Shown here: positions 16,607 to 25,357 of the stretch, piece after piece
Position numbering within the stretch: the first letter of the stretch is position 1
Layout of the letters: the number at the start of each line of letters is the position of its first letter
Assembly: GCA_964404895.1 (NCBI GenBank)
Contig: CAYOLV010000006.1
Coordinates: forward strand, 62,001 to 126,000
Length of the DNA: 64,000 nucleotides
DNA from: JBGSUZ01 sp964404895
Lineage (GTDB): Bacteria > Bacillota > Clostridia > Peptostreptococcales > Acidaminobacteraceae
Direction of reading: 5' to 3'
Position numbers and translations under genes: made by a program
Notes under the pieces: generated by a model
Database searches by the model: none
Told to the model about the DNA's origin: nothing
What the model saw: the letters and a program-made list of their open reading frames with translations, nothing else

Positions 16607-18715
16607 ATGCCCAATCGAAAAATGAAATTCTGTCGCACTCCAAAAGATAACTTCAGAGGGAGTTCTCTAGTCCTGATTTTTGCACTCTTCTTTACCCTCA
16701 TTTTTTCGGTCCTCGCCTTCGCTGAAACGGGTCAGGATACCCCTGAAATCAAAGCCCTTGAATCCAAACTGGAAACGGTTACTGGAACGGAAAAAGTAGA
16801 TCTTCTCAATCAACTCTGCGATCTCTTGATTGCAATGGATATTGAACGTGCCGTAGGCTATGCCGACCAATCGATTACACTGGCTCAGGAGTTGGGCTAT
16901 AAAAATGGCGAAATAGACGCTCTCAACCACTTAGGTTATATCAGCCTTCAACAAGACGCTCCAGAAGACGCCCTTTTGTTTTTTAAAGAGACCTCCGACC
17001 AGTCCACCACCGCCAGCTACATGCGTGGGCTTGCTTACAGCAAGAACGGCTTTGGAATTCTATGGGCCAACTTAGGGGACTATGCCAAAGGGCTAGACAG
17101 CTTCGAAAATGCCGAGGAGTTGTTTAGTGATTTAAATGACGACAAAGGTGTTGCATTTGTTCAGAATAATAAAGGTACCATTTATGAATCTATGGGGCTT
17201 TATGACAAAGCCCTGGCAGAATATCAATCCGCACTGGGCCTGTATGAAGCTTTAGACTTAAAAGAAGAAATTGCAGTAACCGCTAATAATCTGGGTTCCT
17301 CCAACAGTGAAATGGGGCGCTTTGATGCCGCTCTAGGCTATTTCCAGCAAGCCTTGTCCATTCACAAAGAAATGGGTTATGAAAAGGAAGCCGCTACTGA
17401 ACTCAATAACATTGGGGACTTATATCAAAAAGAAGATTTAATCGATGATGCCCTTAATTTTTACAATCAAGCTATGGCGATTGCAGAGAAAATACAAGAT
17501 CCGACCCTGATTGCCAACGTCAACTTAAATCTTGGCTATCTTTACGACAATCAAAAAGATTATCCTAAAGCAGTCAACTACTACGAAAAAGCATTGGCGA
17601 CCTTCACCGAGACTCAAGATTTTGAAGGTGAAGTCAGTGCACTGAACAACCTTGGGGGCGTTTATGCAGATCAAAACGACCCTGAAAAGGCACTGACCTA
17701 CCATCTTCAAGCTTATGAGAAATCCAGCGAAGCTGGGTTTAGAGAAGGATTAAAGCTTTCCCTCAAACAGCTCGCAAGCGATTATCAAGCATTGGATAAT
17801 TATGCAGAGGCCAGCCACTACTTGGTTCTTTACACAGAACTAACAGATGCACTACAAGAAGAAGACACTGCAAAAGCCTTTGCCAATTCAGAAGTCCTCT
17901 TCGACACTGAAAAGAAAACTAAAGAATTGCTCAAGCAAAAAGCAGAAATAGCTGAACGAATTAAAGAAAGAAACCGCCTGCTCCTCATTGTGGGGATAAT
18001 TGCCGGGTCTCTTATCCTAATCAGCTTCCTGCTCCTTTGGGTTGCCAAAGAACGTAAAAAATCCGAGAAACTGCTCCTCAATATATTGCCTAAAAAGGTA
18101 GCCCATGACTTGAAGAAAACTGGGAAAACTCTTCCAGAAAAGTTCGAGTCCTGTACCGTCTATTTTTCAGATATCGCCAACTTCACCACCACTTCCGAAC
18201 ACTTAGACCCAGTCTTCCTCATTTCGGAACTGAATGACATCTTCACCTCTTTCGATGCCATTATGGAAAAGTACGGCTGCGAACGGATCAAAACCATTGG
18301 CGATGCCTATATGGCTGTCTGTGGCGTCCCTGTTCCCGTTGAAGATCACGCCTTTAGAATGGTCAATGCCGCGAAAGAGATCCTCATTTCACTCAATGAA
18401 CGCAACGAGAAAAGTGACCTGAAGTGGCGCATTCGGATTGGGATCAACACAGGGCAAATTGTCGGGGGCGTTGTAGGGGTTAAGAAATATATTTACGATG
18501 TTTTCGGAGATACCATTAACACTGCCTCTCGTATGGAAAGTAATGGTGAACCGATGCGCATCAACATCTCCAAAAATACTTATGAAATTGTGAAGGGCGA
18601 GTACGAAACCACTGCCCGTGAGCCTATCGAAGTCAAAGGCAAGGGTTTGCAGGAAATGTACTTTATAGAAGGGCCTATCATTTATACAAATCCTACACCA
18701 GAAATAGAGGGCTGA
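16607..18715 (+). CDS. membrane TPR protein with class III adenylate cyclase domain
   Basis: The 702-residue protein has a signal/anchor segment (about 19-40) and then roughly ten tetratricopeptide repeats (about 50-410) that would be extracytoplasmic. A membrane segment follows near 455-478, then a cytoplasmic class III cyclase domain (about 500-690). The catalytic set looks complete: FSDIANFT and IKTIGDAY for the two metal-binding Asp, and NTASRME for Asn and Arg. The Lys in IKTIGD and Asp in YDVFGD favour ATP over GTP. It starts one base after the MBL gene behind a GGGAGG site inside that gene. A cAMP cyclase is unusual in Clostridia, and no cAMP receptor protein is in the window. Confidence 0.88.
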   Translation: MPNRKMKFCRTPKDNFRGSSLVLIFALFFTLIFSVLAFAETGQDTPEIKALESKLETVTGTEKVDLLNQLCDLLIAMDIERAVGYADQSITLAQELGYKNGEIDALNHLGYISLQQDAPEDALLFFKETSDQSTTASYMRGLAYSKNGFGILWANLGDYAKGLDSFENAEELFSDLNDDKGVAFVQNNKGTIYESMGLYDKALAEYQSALGLYEALDLKEEIAVTANNLGSSNSEMGRFDAALGYFQQALSIHKEMGYEKEAATELNNIGDLYQKEDLIDDALNFYNQAMAIAEKIQDPTLIANVNLNLGYLYDNQKDYPKAVNYYEKALATFTETQDFEGEVSALNNLGGVYADQNDPEKALTYHLQAYEKSSEAGFREGLKLSLKQLASDYQALDNYAEASHYLVLYTELTDALQEEDTAKAFANSEVLFDTEKKTKELLKQKAEIAERIKERNRLLLIVGIIAGSLILISFLLLWVAKERKKSEKLLLNILPKKVAHDLKKTGKTLPEKFESCTVYFSDIANFTTTSEHLDPVFLISELNDIFTSFDAIMEKYGCERIKTIGDAYMAVCGVPVPVEDHAFRMVNAAKEILISLNERNEKSDLKWRIRIGINTGQIVGGVVGVKKYIYDVFGDTINTASRMESNGEPMRINISKNTYEIVKGEYETTAREPIEVKGKGLQEMYFIEGPIIYTNPTPEIEG

Positions 18716-18751
18716 TTGAAGGGGACTCCTAGTGACCCTAAATTTGAATGC

Positions 18752-18780
18752 TTACATTAAACCTCTATTTGTGATATAAT
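18752..18780 (+). promoter_or_regulatory. SigA-type promoter of DEAD-box gene
   Basis: TTACAT (18752-18757) and TATAAT (18775-18780) are spaced by 17 bases. A GACCCTAT/ATAGGGTC hairpin (18793-18812) lies at the predicted 5' end of the transcript. Confidence 0.6.
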
Positions 18781-18860
18781 ACTCGATTGTGTGACCCTAT
18801 GCTTATAGGGTCATTCTACTGATTATTTTTGTTACCCAATGTATAAGAAAGGTGGTTTCT

Positions 18861-20252
18861 ATGAGTAAACCCTTTTATCAATATGGCATCAGCGACGATC
18901 TCGTCAGAGCCCTCTCCCATGAGGACATCACAATTGCATCTCCAATCCAAGACCTTTCCATTCCACCTATTATGGACGGTAAGGATCTGATAGGAGAAGC
19001 GCAAACAGGCACAGGCAAGACCATTGCCTTCTTATTGCCCATCTTTGAACAGATTGACCCCACTAGTGATCATCTTCAAGCCATGATTGTTGCCCCTACC
19101 CGAGAACTTGCTATTCAGATTACTGAAGAAGCCCGCAAACTTCAAAAGGGAAAAGAAATCAGCGTTTTAGCAGCTTACGGCGGTCAAGATATTGCGGCGC
19201 AACTTCACAAACTTAAAAATAAAGTCCATTTGGTCATTGGGACTTGCGGTCGTTTACTTGACCACTCCCGACGTCAGTCACTCGACTTTAAGCATTTAAA
19301 ATTCTTGGTCCTGGACGAAGCAGACCAAATGCTCCATATGGGATTTTTGCCCGATGTGGAAATGCTCATTAAGAAAACCCCAGAAACGAGACAGACCCTT
19401 TGTTTCTCTGCAACGATGACAGAGCCTGTTCGAAAACTAGCATCGAGATACATGCGCAATCCCGTTCGTGTCAAAGTTGAATCTCCTAAAATCACCTTGG
19501 ACGCAATTGAGCAGTTTGTCGTGGAAACTACAGACCGCCAAAAGTTAGGGGACTTTGAACGCATCTTAAGAGAAGAACATCCCTTTATGGCGATTATCTT
19601 CTGCCGCACTAAAATAAGATGTACCAAGTTGGCAGAAGCCCTCTACGAACGTGGTTACAATGCCGAAGAACTTCACGGCGACCTGACTCAAGCCAAACGT
19701 GAAAAAGTCATGAAGTCCTTCAGAAATATGAAAGTTCAATACCTGATTGCTACCGATGTAGCTGCCAGAGGACTAGACATTGACGGCATTACCCATATCT
19801 TCAACTACGACATTCCCCAAGACGTGGAAAGTTACATCCACAGAATAGGCAGAACAGGTCGTATGGGTAAAGCAGGTCGCGCGTATACCTTTGCAACTCC
19901 AAAAGACAAACAAATGATTCACGAAATAGAGCGGGAAACTGAGCAAGTCATTAGAAAACGCGTCTTCAAAGAACCTAGCGAAATGGGCAAAGATATTACT
20001 GAAAAAACAGATCGCGGGGCCAGCCGTGGTAAAAAATCACCTTTTGCTAAAAGTGATGCTGGGAAGAAAAGAGACTTTGGACGAAAAGAAGGTCGCAGCA
20101 CTGGCGGAAAAGGTCCTTCAAGCGGCCGTTCTCATTCTGGTGGCAAACCCGTAGCAGGAACTGCTCCAGGAAGTAAAGCTAAGCCCGATAATCGTAAACC
20201 AAGCAGCTCCAAAACAGGTGGAACGCCTTATCGAGGAAAAAGCAGCAAATAA
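18861..20252 (+). CDS. DEAD-box RNA helicase
   Basis: The 463-residue protein has all helicase motifs in order: Q-motif region at the start, AQTGTGKT, PTRELA, DEAD, SAT, ATDVAARGLDIDG and HRIGRTGRMG. After about residue 375 comes a basic tail rich in Lys, Gly, Ser and Arg, of the kind that gives non-specific RNA binding. This resembles the CshA/DeaD cold-shock helicases that unwind mRNA or assist ribosome assembly and RNA decay. The ATG at 18861 has AAAGGTGG upstream, and an in-frame GTG nine bases earlier overlaps that site and is rejected. The gene has its own promoter with a hairpin in the leader, and a terminator. Confidence 0.93.
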   Translation: MSKPFYQYGISDDLVRALSHEDITIASPIQDLSIPPIMDGKDLIGEAQTGTGKTIAFLLPIFEQIDPTSDHLQAMIVAPTRELAIQITEEARKLQKGKEISVLAAYGGQDIAAQLHKLKNKVHLVIGTCGRLLDHSRRQSLDFKHLKFLVLDEADQMLHMGFLPDVEMLIKKTPETRQTLCFSATMTEPVRKLASRYMRNPVRVKVESPKITLDAIEQFVVETTDRQKLGDFERILREEHPFMAIIFCRTKIRCTKLAEALYERGYNAEELHGDLTQAKREKVMKSFRNMKVQYLIATDVAARGLDIDGITHIFNYDIPQDVESYIHRIGRTGRMGKAGRAYTFATPKDKQMIHEIERETEQVIRKRVFKEPSEMGKDITEKTDRGASRGKKSPFAKSDAGKKRDFGRKEGRSTGGKGPSSGRSHSGGKPVAGTAPGSKAKPDNRKPSSSKTGGTPYRGKSSK

Positions 20253-20263
20253 GGAAGTCATTA

Positions 20264-20312
20264 TAAAAAACAGCAGGCGTCACTCTTTTTGAGAGGACGC
20301 CTGCTGTTTATC
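20264..20312. terminator. bidirectional terminator between DEAD-box gene and pspA
   Basis: A 12-bp stem ACAGCAGGCGTC/GACGCCTGCTGT (20270-20281 with 20296-20307) is flanked by AAAAAA on the left and a T-rich stretch on the right. It serves both convergent genes. Confidence 0.85.
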
Positions 20313-20974
20313 TATTTTTGAGAAATTTTCGCTTTTAACTCTTCCAAAGCTTCTTCTAAACTTTTTTCCTTTTCCAAGGCATCAAAATGTTGTTCTACCG
20401 AGCTGTGCTGCATTTCTCCATAAGCTTGTGCCTGGGCTTCTGTCATAGTCACCTTCTGCTCCATGCGATCAAGGGCGTCCAGTGGGTTTAACTTTGAAGC
20501 CTTACTCAAAGTCTCAGCTATTTTCTTTTGCGCTTCAGCGGTCTTATTTCTTGCAATGAGGGCATCTCGTCGTCGCTTTGCCTCTTCAATATTGCGCTCT
20601 AGAAGGCTTAAATTATTTTTTAGCATTTTAACTTGTTCAAACTGAGCTTCGTGTTGAATCATGTATCGGCTTAAATCTTGGTCAAAATTCAGCTTCCGCT
20701 TAAGTGCCTCTTTGGCAAGGGCTTCGTCTCCTTTTTCAAGAGCGTCTGCTGCACGTTTGTACCAAAGTTTTCCCTCTTCTTCAGCTTGATCCATTAGGGT
20801 TTTTAGTTTTTTCTCTTCCGCAATGGAGGCTGCAACGCCCATGCTGCCTTGCCGAAGTGCGTCTTCCAAGTCATGTATTACCTGTTTTGCAATAGTTTCC
20901 GGGTCTTCAGCCTTATCAATCAGGTCATTGATATTTGCTTTTGCCAACAGTGTCATACGATCAAAAATACCCAT
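20312..20974 (-). CDS. pspA: PspA/IM30-family membrane-stress protein
   Basis: The 220-residue protein is predicted almost entirely alpha-helical and coiled coil. It begins with the amphipathic MGIFDRMTLLAKANINDLI helix typical of PspA/IM30/LiaH. Other family marks are EDPETIAKQVIHDLEDAL near the start and the long charged helical arms. These ESCRT-III-like proteins bind stressed membranes and maintain the proton gradient. No phage-shock partners such as pspBC or a LiaRS system lie next to it. The gene stands alone between terminators with an AGGAGG ribosome site. Confidence 0.93.
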   Translation of the reverse strand: MGIFDRMTLLAKANINDLIDKAEDPETIAKQVIHDLEDALRQGSMGVAASIAEEKKLKTLMDQAEEEGKLWYKRAADALEKGDEALAKEALKRKLNFDQDLSRYMIQHEAQFEQVKMLKNNLSLLERNIEEAKRRRDALIARNKTAEAQKKIAETLSKASKLNPLDALDRMEQKVTMTEAQAQAYGEMQHSSVEQHFDALEKEKSLEEALEELKAKISQK

Positions 20975-21033
20975 TCGTTTTCCTCCTATAGTCTTAATTG
21001 ATTAGGAGATATTTCCCTTTTAAAGGAACTATA

Positions 21034-21072
21034 GAAAAAATCCCCTATTGATGTCAGTTTATCAAAAGGGGA
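21034..21072 (-). terminator. intrinsic terminator of the HTH gene
   Basis: A 12-bp stem with one mismatch (21041-21052 with 21061-21072) is followed on the minus strand by TTTTTTC. It ends the transcript of the regulator at 21.1-21.7 kb before pspA. Confidence 0.78.
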
Positions 21073-21117
21073 TCTTATAATAAAGTGTTTAAGGATTAGG
21101 ATTGTATTAGAAAATTA

Positions 21118-21720
21118 TTAATTTTCTTCAGACGCCTGACCTAAGAACGCTAAATGGTCTTCAATTTCGTTGACGTTAAAAGTCTTATTAAGCTCTGCAC
21201 CCAAAGCAGATATTTTCTCTAAGAAAGTGCTCAAATACCTCATATTAACTTCATCGATATGAGCAGAAGTCATCTTATAATAGGCTTTGATGTAAAAAGT
21301 AAAAGCATTTTCTTTGTCCTCTTTTGCCATGAACAAATCCCCAATTTTTTCGAGTACATAGGTATTGATCAAACCAAAATTCTGGCGGTTTAGTTTTAAA
21401 TTAATCTGATTGATTTCTTCTAGACTTAATTCTTTTTCACATACCGCATCGTAAAGATCCAAAGTATCTTGAAGGGCTTTATACGGCTCATAACTTACCA
21501 TGGACTCAATATGAAAGCGGTTATAGTCCTTAAGCGCAATCATGTATTCGCAAAAACGCAAATAGAGTTGGAACAGCACCTTTTCAGTGGTGTTGGATTT
21601 ACCATTTTCAATATTGCTTAACTGATTTCTAGAAATAATCCCCTTTGAAAAATGATATTGATTAATGTCATGTCTCACTCTAAAGCCTAAAAGCTTCAAT
21701 CGATCTTCCTGTGTTAACAC
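21118..21720 (-). CDS. XRE-type helix-turn-helix regulator with helical C-terminal domain
   Basis: The 200-residue protein has an N-terminal HTH of the XRE type (about 10-55), seen in GIISRNQLSNIENGKSNTTE. The rest is helical, with a TPR-like stretch around AFTFYIKAYYKMTS. The layout resembles a short member of the RRNPP (Rgg/PlcR-like) regulators, which sense peptides through C-terminal TPRs, but this one is shorter than typical members. No peptide pheromone gene was found beside it. Start is GTG with AGGGGGA seven bases upstream. It is divergent from the LUD-domain gene, which it may control. Confidence 0.75.
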   Translation of the reverse strand: MLTQEDRLKLLGFRVRHDINQYHFSKGIISRNQLSNIENGKSNTTEKVLFQLYLRFCEYMIALKDYNRFHIESMVSYEPYKALQDTLDLYDAVCEKELSLEEINQINLKLNRQNFGLINTYVLEKIGDLFMAKEDKENAFTFYIKAYYKMTSAHIDEVNMRYLSTFLEKISALGAELNKTFNVNEIEDHLAFLGQASEEN

Positions 21721-21895
21721 TGAAAATTCCCCCTAAAATTTATATCCAAAATTATTTCGGTGTACTAAGTAAAATAACACATTTTGAATAAAATTACCAT
21801 AAACAAAATTTAACGATTTTGCATCCGTCTTCAAAAAGTGCTACGCTCATAGTAACTTCATTACTCAATATTCTTTCAACATAGGAGGAAATCAC

Positions 21896-22537
21896 ATGGA
21901 TTCAAACTTGAACTGGCTGCTTCAAAAGAAAATTGAAAACACCATGAAAGCTTTGGAAAAAAACAATTTTACACCTCATTATTTTGAAACATTGCCTGAT
22001 TTGATGGGAAAATTAGCCGAACTCATGCCTGCCCAGTGTACAACTGCCGTCGGCGGTTCCAGAACTCTTTTTGAAGCGGGCATCATCGACTGGCTGAGAA
22101 AAGGTTCTTACACCTATTGGGATCGATATGCAGAGGGTTTAAGTCCTGAGGATATTAGATCTGTCTATCTTAAAAGTTTTGATGCAGACTATTATTTCAC
22201 CAGCAGCAATGCCTTAACGGAAGATGGCTGTCTTTTCAATGTAGATGGCACAGGAAACCGGACAGCGGCTATGATTTATGGTCCGAAACAAGTCTTTGTC
22301 ATTGTCGGGGTCAACAAAATTGTAGCAAATTTAGAGGCCGCCATTGATCGAAACAAAAAAATAGCCGCTCCCACAAATGCGAAGCGACTCAATAGAAATA
22401 CACCTTGTGCCCAAACTGGTTACTGTGTAGACTGCAACAGCCCTGACCGAGTTTGTTCAGATTATGTTTTAATGAAACACCAGGGGAAACCCGGTCGTAT
22501 TCATGTCTTTATTGTTAACGAGTCTCTGGGGTACTAA
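21896..22537 (+). CDS. LUD-domain (DUF162) protein, LutC-like
   Basis: The 213-residue protein fits the LUD family (lactate utilisation, DUF162), with the conserved TTAVGGSRTLFEAGI and the C-terminal block NTPCAQTGYCVDC ending in a fourth cysteine in DRVCSD. Members include LutC and LutB partners in L-lactate oxidation, but stand-alone copies like this are uncharacterised and no lutA or lutB is near. The four-cysteine pattern suggests a metal or Fe-S site. An AGGAGG ribosome site precedes the ATG. Its stop overlaps the stop of the convergent patB-like gene by four bases with no terminator between. Confidence 0.85.
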   Translation: MDSNLNWLLQKKIENTMKALEKNNFTPHYFETLPDLMGKLAELMPAQCTTAVGGSRTLFEAGIIDWLRKGSYTYWDRYAEGLSPEDIRSVYLKSFDADYYFTSSNALTEDGCLFNVDGTGNRTAAMIYGPKQVFVIVGVNKIVANLEAAIDRNKKIAAPTNAKRLNRNTPCAQTGYCVDCNSPDRVCSDYVLMKHQGKPGRIHVFIVNESLGY

Positions 22538-23715
22538 ACAAGATCCCTTTCTCGTTTAGCTTCAACGATTTGTTCAAGTCCTGCCAACATTTGGTTTTTA
22601 GGACATCCAAAGTTGAAGCGAACAAAACCTTGACCTTCTTCGCCAAAAGTTCTGCCATCATTGACAGCAATATTGGCACCCTTTATCATAAAGTCCTTAA
22701 GCTGATCTCCGTCTTCAAACCAAGCACGGAAATCCAACCATGCCAGATAGGTGCCCTGCATTTTTGCAACACTTACTCCTGGCATTTTTTCTTTGACAAA
22801 TTCACAAAGGGTTTTATAATTTTCTTCCAGATAGGGCATCAAATTCTGGAGCCATTCTTCTCCCCCATCGTAAGCTTTATAGGCGGCAAGCTCGTTGAAA
22901 CAGTTTACAGCATTCATGTGCAGGCGGTTCATCACATTTCTAAACTGTTTGCGACGCTCTCTATTCGGTATCAAAATTAAAGAATAGTACAACCCTGCAA
23001 TGTTAAAGGTTTTGCTAGGCGCCATGGCAGAAATCACCCAGGGAGACTCTTTTTCAGACACTGACAGTGCTGAGGTAAATGCTGCATCTTTAAAGAGCAA
23101 ATCGCAGTGAATTTCGTCAGAGAACAACAAGACTTCATAGATTTCACAAAGCTTGACTACCTTTTCAATGACTTCTCTTTCCCATACTCGACCCACGGGG
23201 TTATGCGGATTGCATAAAATCATCATTTTAGGTTTTTCTGTTTTAAAGAGCATTTCCAAATGTTCTAAATCCATTTCCGCCTGATTTTCTATCATCTTTA
23301 AAGGATTCTTAATCAATCGTCGTTCGTTAATCAAGGTCATTTCTGCAAAAGGCGGGTAAACTGGAGGTTGAATGACAATACCATCTCCTACTGTTGTAAA
23401 GCTTTGAATGGCTAGCCCTATGGCAGTTACCACTCCAGGCGATTTAACCACCCAGTTTTTTTGAACAGTAAGACCTTGCCGTTTCAAAACCCAATTGGCA
23501 AAGGCCATTTCTGCCGACTCACTGTCCATAGTATAACCAAAGACCCCGTGCTTTGCTCGATTCGTAAGACTTTCAACCACGACTTCTGGTGAATAAAAAT
23601 CCATATCTGCAACCCAAAAAGGCAACAGACCTGCTTTGCCTACAAAAGCTTCAACCCCATCCCATTTGATGTTGTCTGTGCCTCTTCTCTCAATATTTTC
23701 ATCCCAATTATGCAT
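22534..23715 (-). CDS. MalY/PatB-type PLP-dependent C-S lyase/aminotransferase
   Basis: The 393-residue protein is a fold-type I PLP enzyme of the MalY/PatB group. It shows LPFWVADMDF near the start, ILCNPHNPVGRVW, FSDEIHCDLLF and the PLP lysine in APSKTFNIAGL. These enzymes cleave cystathionine or cysteine conjugates, releasing thiol, pyruvate and ammonia. The exact substrate here is open. It starts two bases after the stop of the receiver-like gene, with AGAGGAA inside that gene as ribosome site, so the pair is translationally coupled. Confidence 0.9.
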   Translation of the reverse strand: MHNWDENIERRGTDNIKWDGVEAFVGKAGLLPFWVADMDFYSPEVVVESLTNRAKHGVFGYTMDSESAEMAFANWVLKRQGLTVQKNWVVKSPGVVTAIGLAIQSFTTVGDGIVIQPPVYPPFAEMTLINERRLIKNPLKMIENQAEMDLEHLEMLFKTEKPKMMILCNPHNPVGRVWEREVIEKVVKLCEIYEVLLFSDEIHCDLLFKDAAFTSALSVSEKESPWVISAMAPSKTFNIAGLYYSLILIPNRERRKQFRNVMNRLHMNAVNCFNELAAYKAYDGGEEWLQNLMPYLEENYKTLCEFVKEKMPGVSVAKMQGTYLAWLDFRAWFEDGDQLKDFMIKGANIAVNDGRTFGEEGQGFVRFNFGCPKNQMLAGLEQIVEAKRERDLV

Positions 23716-23717
23716 AA

Positions 23718-24080
23718 CTATTCCTCTAGTATACGGTCAATACAATTATTAAATCTCTCTGGTGTTAAGTCCTGCTTTAAAATATAGTCTTGAATTTTAA
23801 TACCTTTGAGCCGTTCTTTGACTTCCTCTACTTCTAGAGACGTAATGATGACTATGGGAATGTCCGAATACCTTGAGCCTCTAAGATTCTCTATCAGCTC
23901 TTCTCCTGTCATATCTGCCAACTCGAAGCCTGTGATGATTAATGCAATATCTGTCTGCGCTAGAATTTTGAACACATCGCTCCCGTATTTGCTTTCAACA
24001 GGACTGTGTCCACTTTCGATGATCATTTCCTTGATGATTTTTCTGAAAAATGCGCTATATTCCAAATGCAAAATGTGCAC
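23718..24080 (-). CDS. stand-alone receiver-like domain lacking phospho-acceptor Asp
   Basis: This 120-residue protein has the CheY receiver fold pattern. The position of the phosphorylated Asp is Gly51 (IITGFELADMTG), and the usual acidic pair near the start is LEY. The conserved Thr/Ser (IVIITSLE) and switch Lys (YILKQD) remain. It is therefore a pseudo-receiver that probably cannot be phosphorylated in the usual way. The start is GTG behind a GGGGGAG site. It is directly upstream of the patB-like gene with two bases between. It might bind a protein partner or ligand, but that is inference. Confidence 0.82.
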   Translation of the reverse strand: MHILHLEYSAFFRKIIKEMIIESGHSPVESKYGSDVFKILAQTDIALIITGFELADMTGEELIENLRGSRYSDIPIVIITSLEVEEVKERLKGIKIQDYILKQDLTPERFNNCIDRILEE

Positions 24081-24248
24081 AAATCACTCCCCCTAACGGA
24101 AATTACTGGTTATACTTATTCGACAAACTTCTATAATATCCTTTTTTATGACTAAATCTTATTATCTTTTAATCTCAGCAAATCCCTTCTTTACTTACGC
24201 AAAACATTACTTTATATTCTGGTTATAATGAAACCAAGAGGTGATTAA

Positions 24249-25286
24249 ATGACTCAAATTAAAACCGCTCTACTGGGCTATGGTCTTTCTGGCAGCGTTT
24301 TTCACGGCCCTATTTTAAAATGTCACGAGGGCTTTAAAATTCATTCTATTTGGATTCGAGATCCCGCAAAAGGCGCCGCTGCTCAAAAAGATTTCCCTGA
24401 AGCTAAAATTCATTCCAATCTTCAAGCGGTTCTAGAGGACTCAGAAATTAACCTAGTCATTATTTGTACGCCAAATGCCCAACATGCTGAGTTGGCGTTC
24501 CAAGCTTTGTCTGCAGGAAAACACGTTATCGTAGAAAAGCCATTTACGATAACTTCAGAAGAAGGGCAGAAACTTAAAGCCCTTGCACAATCTCAAAATT
24601 TAAAACTGGGCGTCTATCAAAACCGCCGCTACGATGGGGATTTTCTCACCCTCCAAGATTTAATCCAGAAAGGAACCCTTGGCAGACTGACAGCCTTTGA
24701 ATCCCATTTTGACCGTTATCGCCCTGAGTTTAAGGACAGTTCTTGGAAAGATAAAGTCCTGCCCGGCGCAGGCATTCTATATGATTTAGGTTCCCATCTG
24801 ATTGATCAGGCCTTGTGTCTATTTGGCATGCCCCAAGAACTCTACGCCGACCTTTCTAGGGAGCGCCTTGGGGAAGTGGACGATGCCTTTGAAGTCCTTC
24901 TCTATTACCCTCATTTTAAAGTGACCCTGAAAGCTTCCGCTCTGATTAAAGAGCCGACACCAAGGTTTGCCCTCTACGGCACAAAGGGTGCTTTTGTGAA
25001 ATATGGCCTAGACCCTCAGGAAGAAGCCTTAAGATCTGGCTTATTGCCAAATACAGCCCACTGGGGCAAAGATTTTCCAAAAGATTACGGCGTATTAAAC
25101 ACGGTGGCTTCACGGGAATATATACCCACATTGGCAGGTTGTTATCCAAGCTTTTACCAAGGTGTCTACAACGCCATTGTCAATAATGCCGAGCTCCCTG
25201 TCACCAGTGAGGACGGCATAAAAGTCATTCAGTTGATTGAGGCCGCCATAGAGAGTAATCGGATTAAATCTCGGGTTCAACTCTAA
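24249..25286 (+). CDS. Gfo/Idh/MocA-family NAD(P)-dependent oxidoreductase
   Basis: The 345-residue protein has an N-terminal Rossmann fold beginning TALLGYGLSGSVFHGP, the EKPFT motif near residue 97 with the catalytic lysine, and a C-terminal alpha/beta substrate domain. The N-terminal glycine pattern with S-V-F-H resembles the YdgJ/YvaA-type sugar or inositol dehydrogenases. The substrate is not predictable from sequence. It stands alone, follows a TATAAT with no clear -35, and ends at a strong terminator. Confidence 0.88.
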   Translation: MTQIKTALLGYGLSGSVFHGPILKCHEGFKIHSIWIRDPAKGAAAQKDFPEAKIHSNLQAVLEDSEINLVIICTPNAQHAELAFQALSAGKHVIVEKPFTITSEEGQKLKALAQSQNLKLGVYQNRRYDGDFLTLQDLIQKGTLGRLTAFESHFDRYRPEFKDSSWKDKVLPGAGILYDLGSHLIDQALCLFGMPQELYADLSRERLGEVDDAFEVLLYYPHFKVTLKASALIKEPTPRFALYGTKGAFVKYGLDPQEEALRSGLLPNTAHWGKDFPKDYGVLNTVASREYIPTLAGCYPSFYQGVYNAIVNNAELPVTSEDGIKVIQLIEAAIESNRIKSRVQL

Positions 25287-25312
25287 ACTAGAGATCCCTC
25301 CTCCTCATAAAA

Positions 25313-25356
25313 AAAAGCCGATGCATTTTCCAAAATTGGAAGGCGCATCGGCTTTT
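25313..25356. terminator. bidirectional terminator
   Basis: A 12-bp perfect stem AAAAGCCGATGC/GCATCGGCTTTT (25313-25324 with 25345-25356) separates the convergent Gfo/Idh gene and CNNM-type gene. An A-run on the left and Ts on the right allow use in both directions. Confidence 0.87.
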
Positions 25357-25357
25357 G

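Noticed and set aside
24224..24229. TATAAT before the Gfo/Idh gene as a promoter
   Set aside because: No -35-like hexamer at 16-18 bases upstream; left unlisted as a separate feature.
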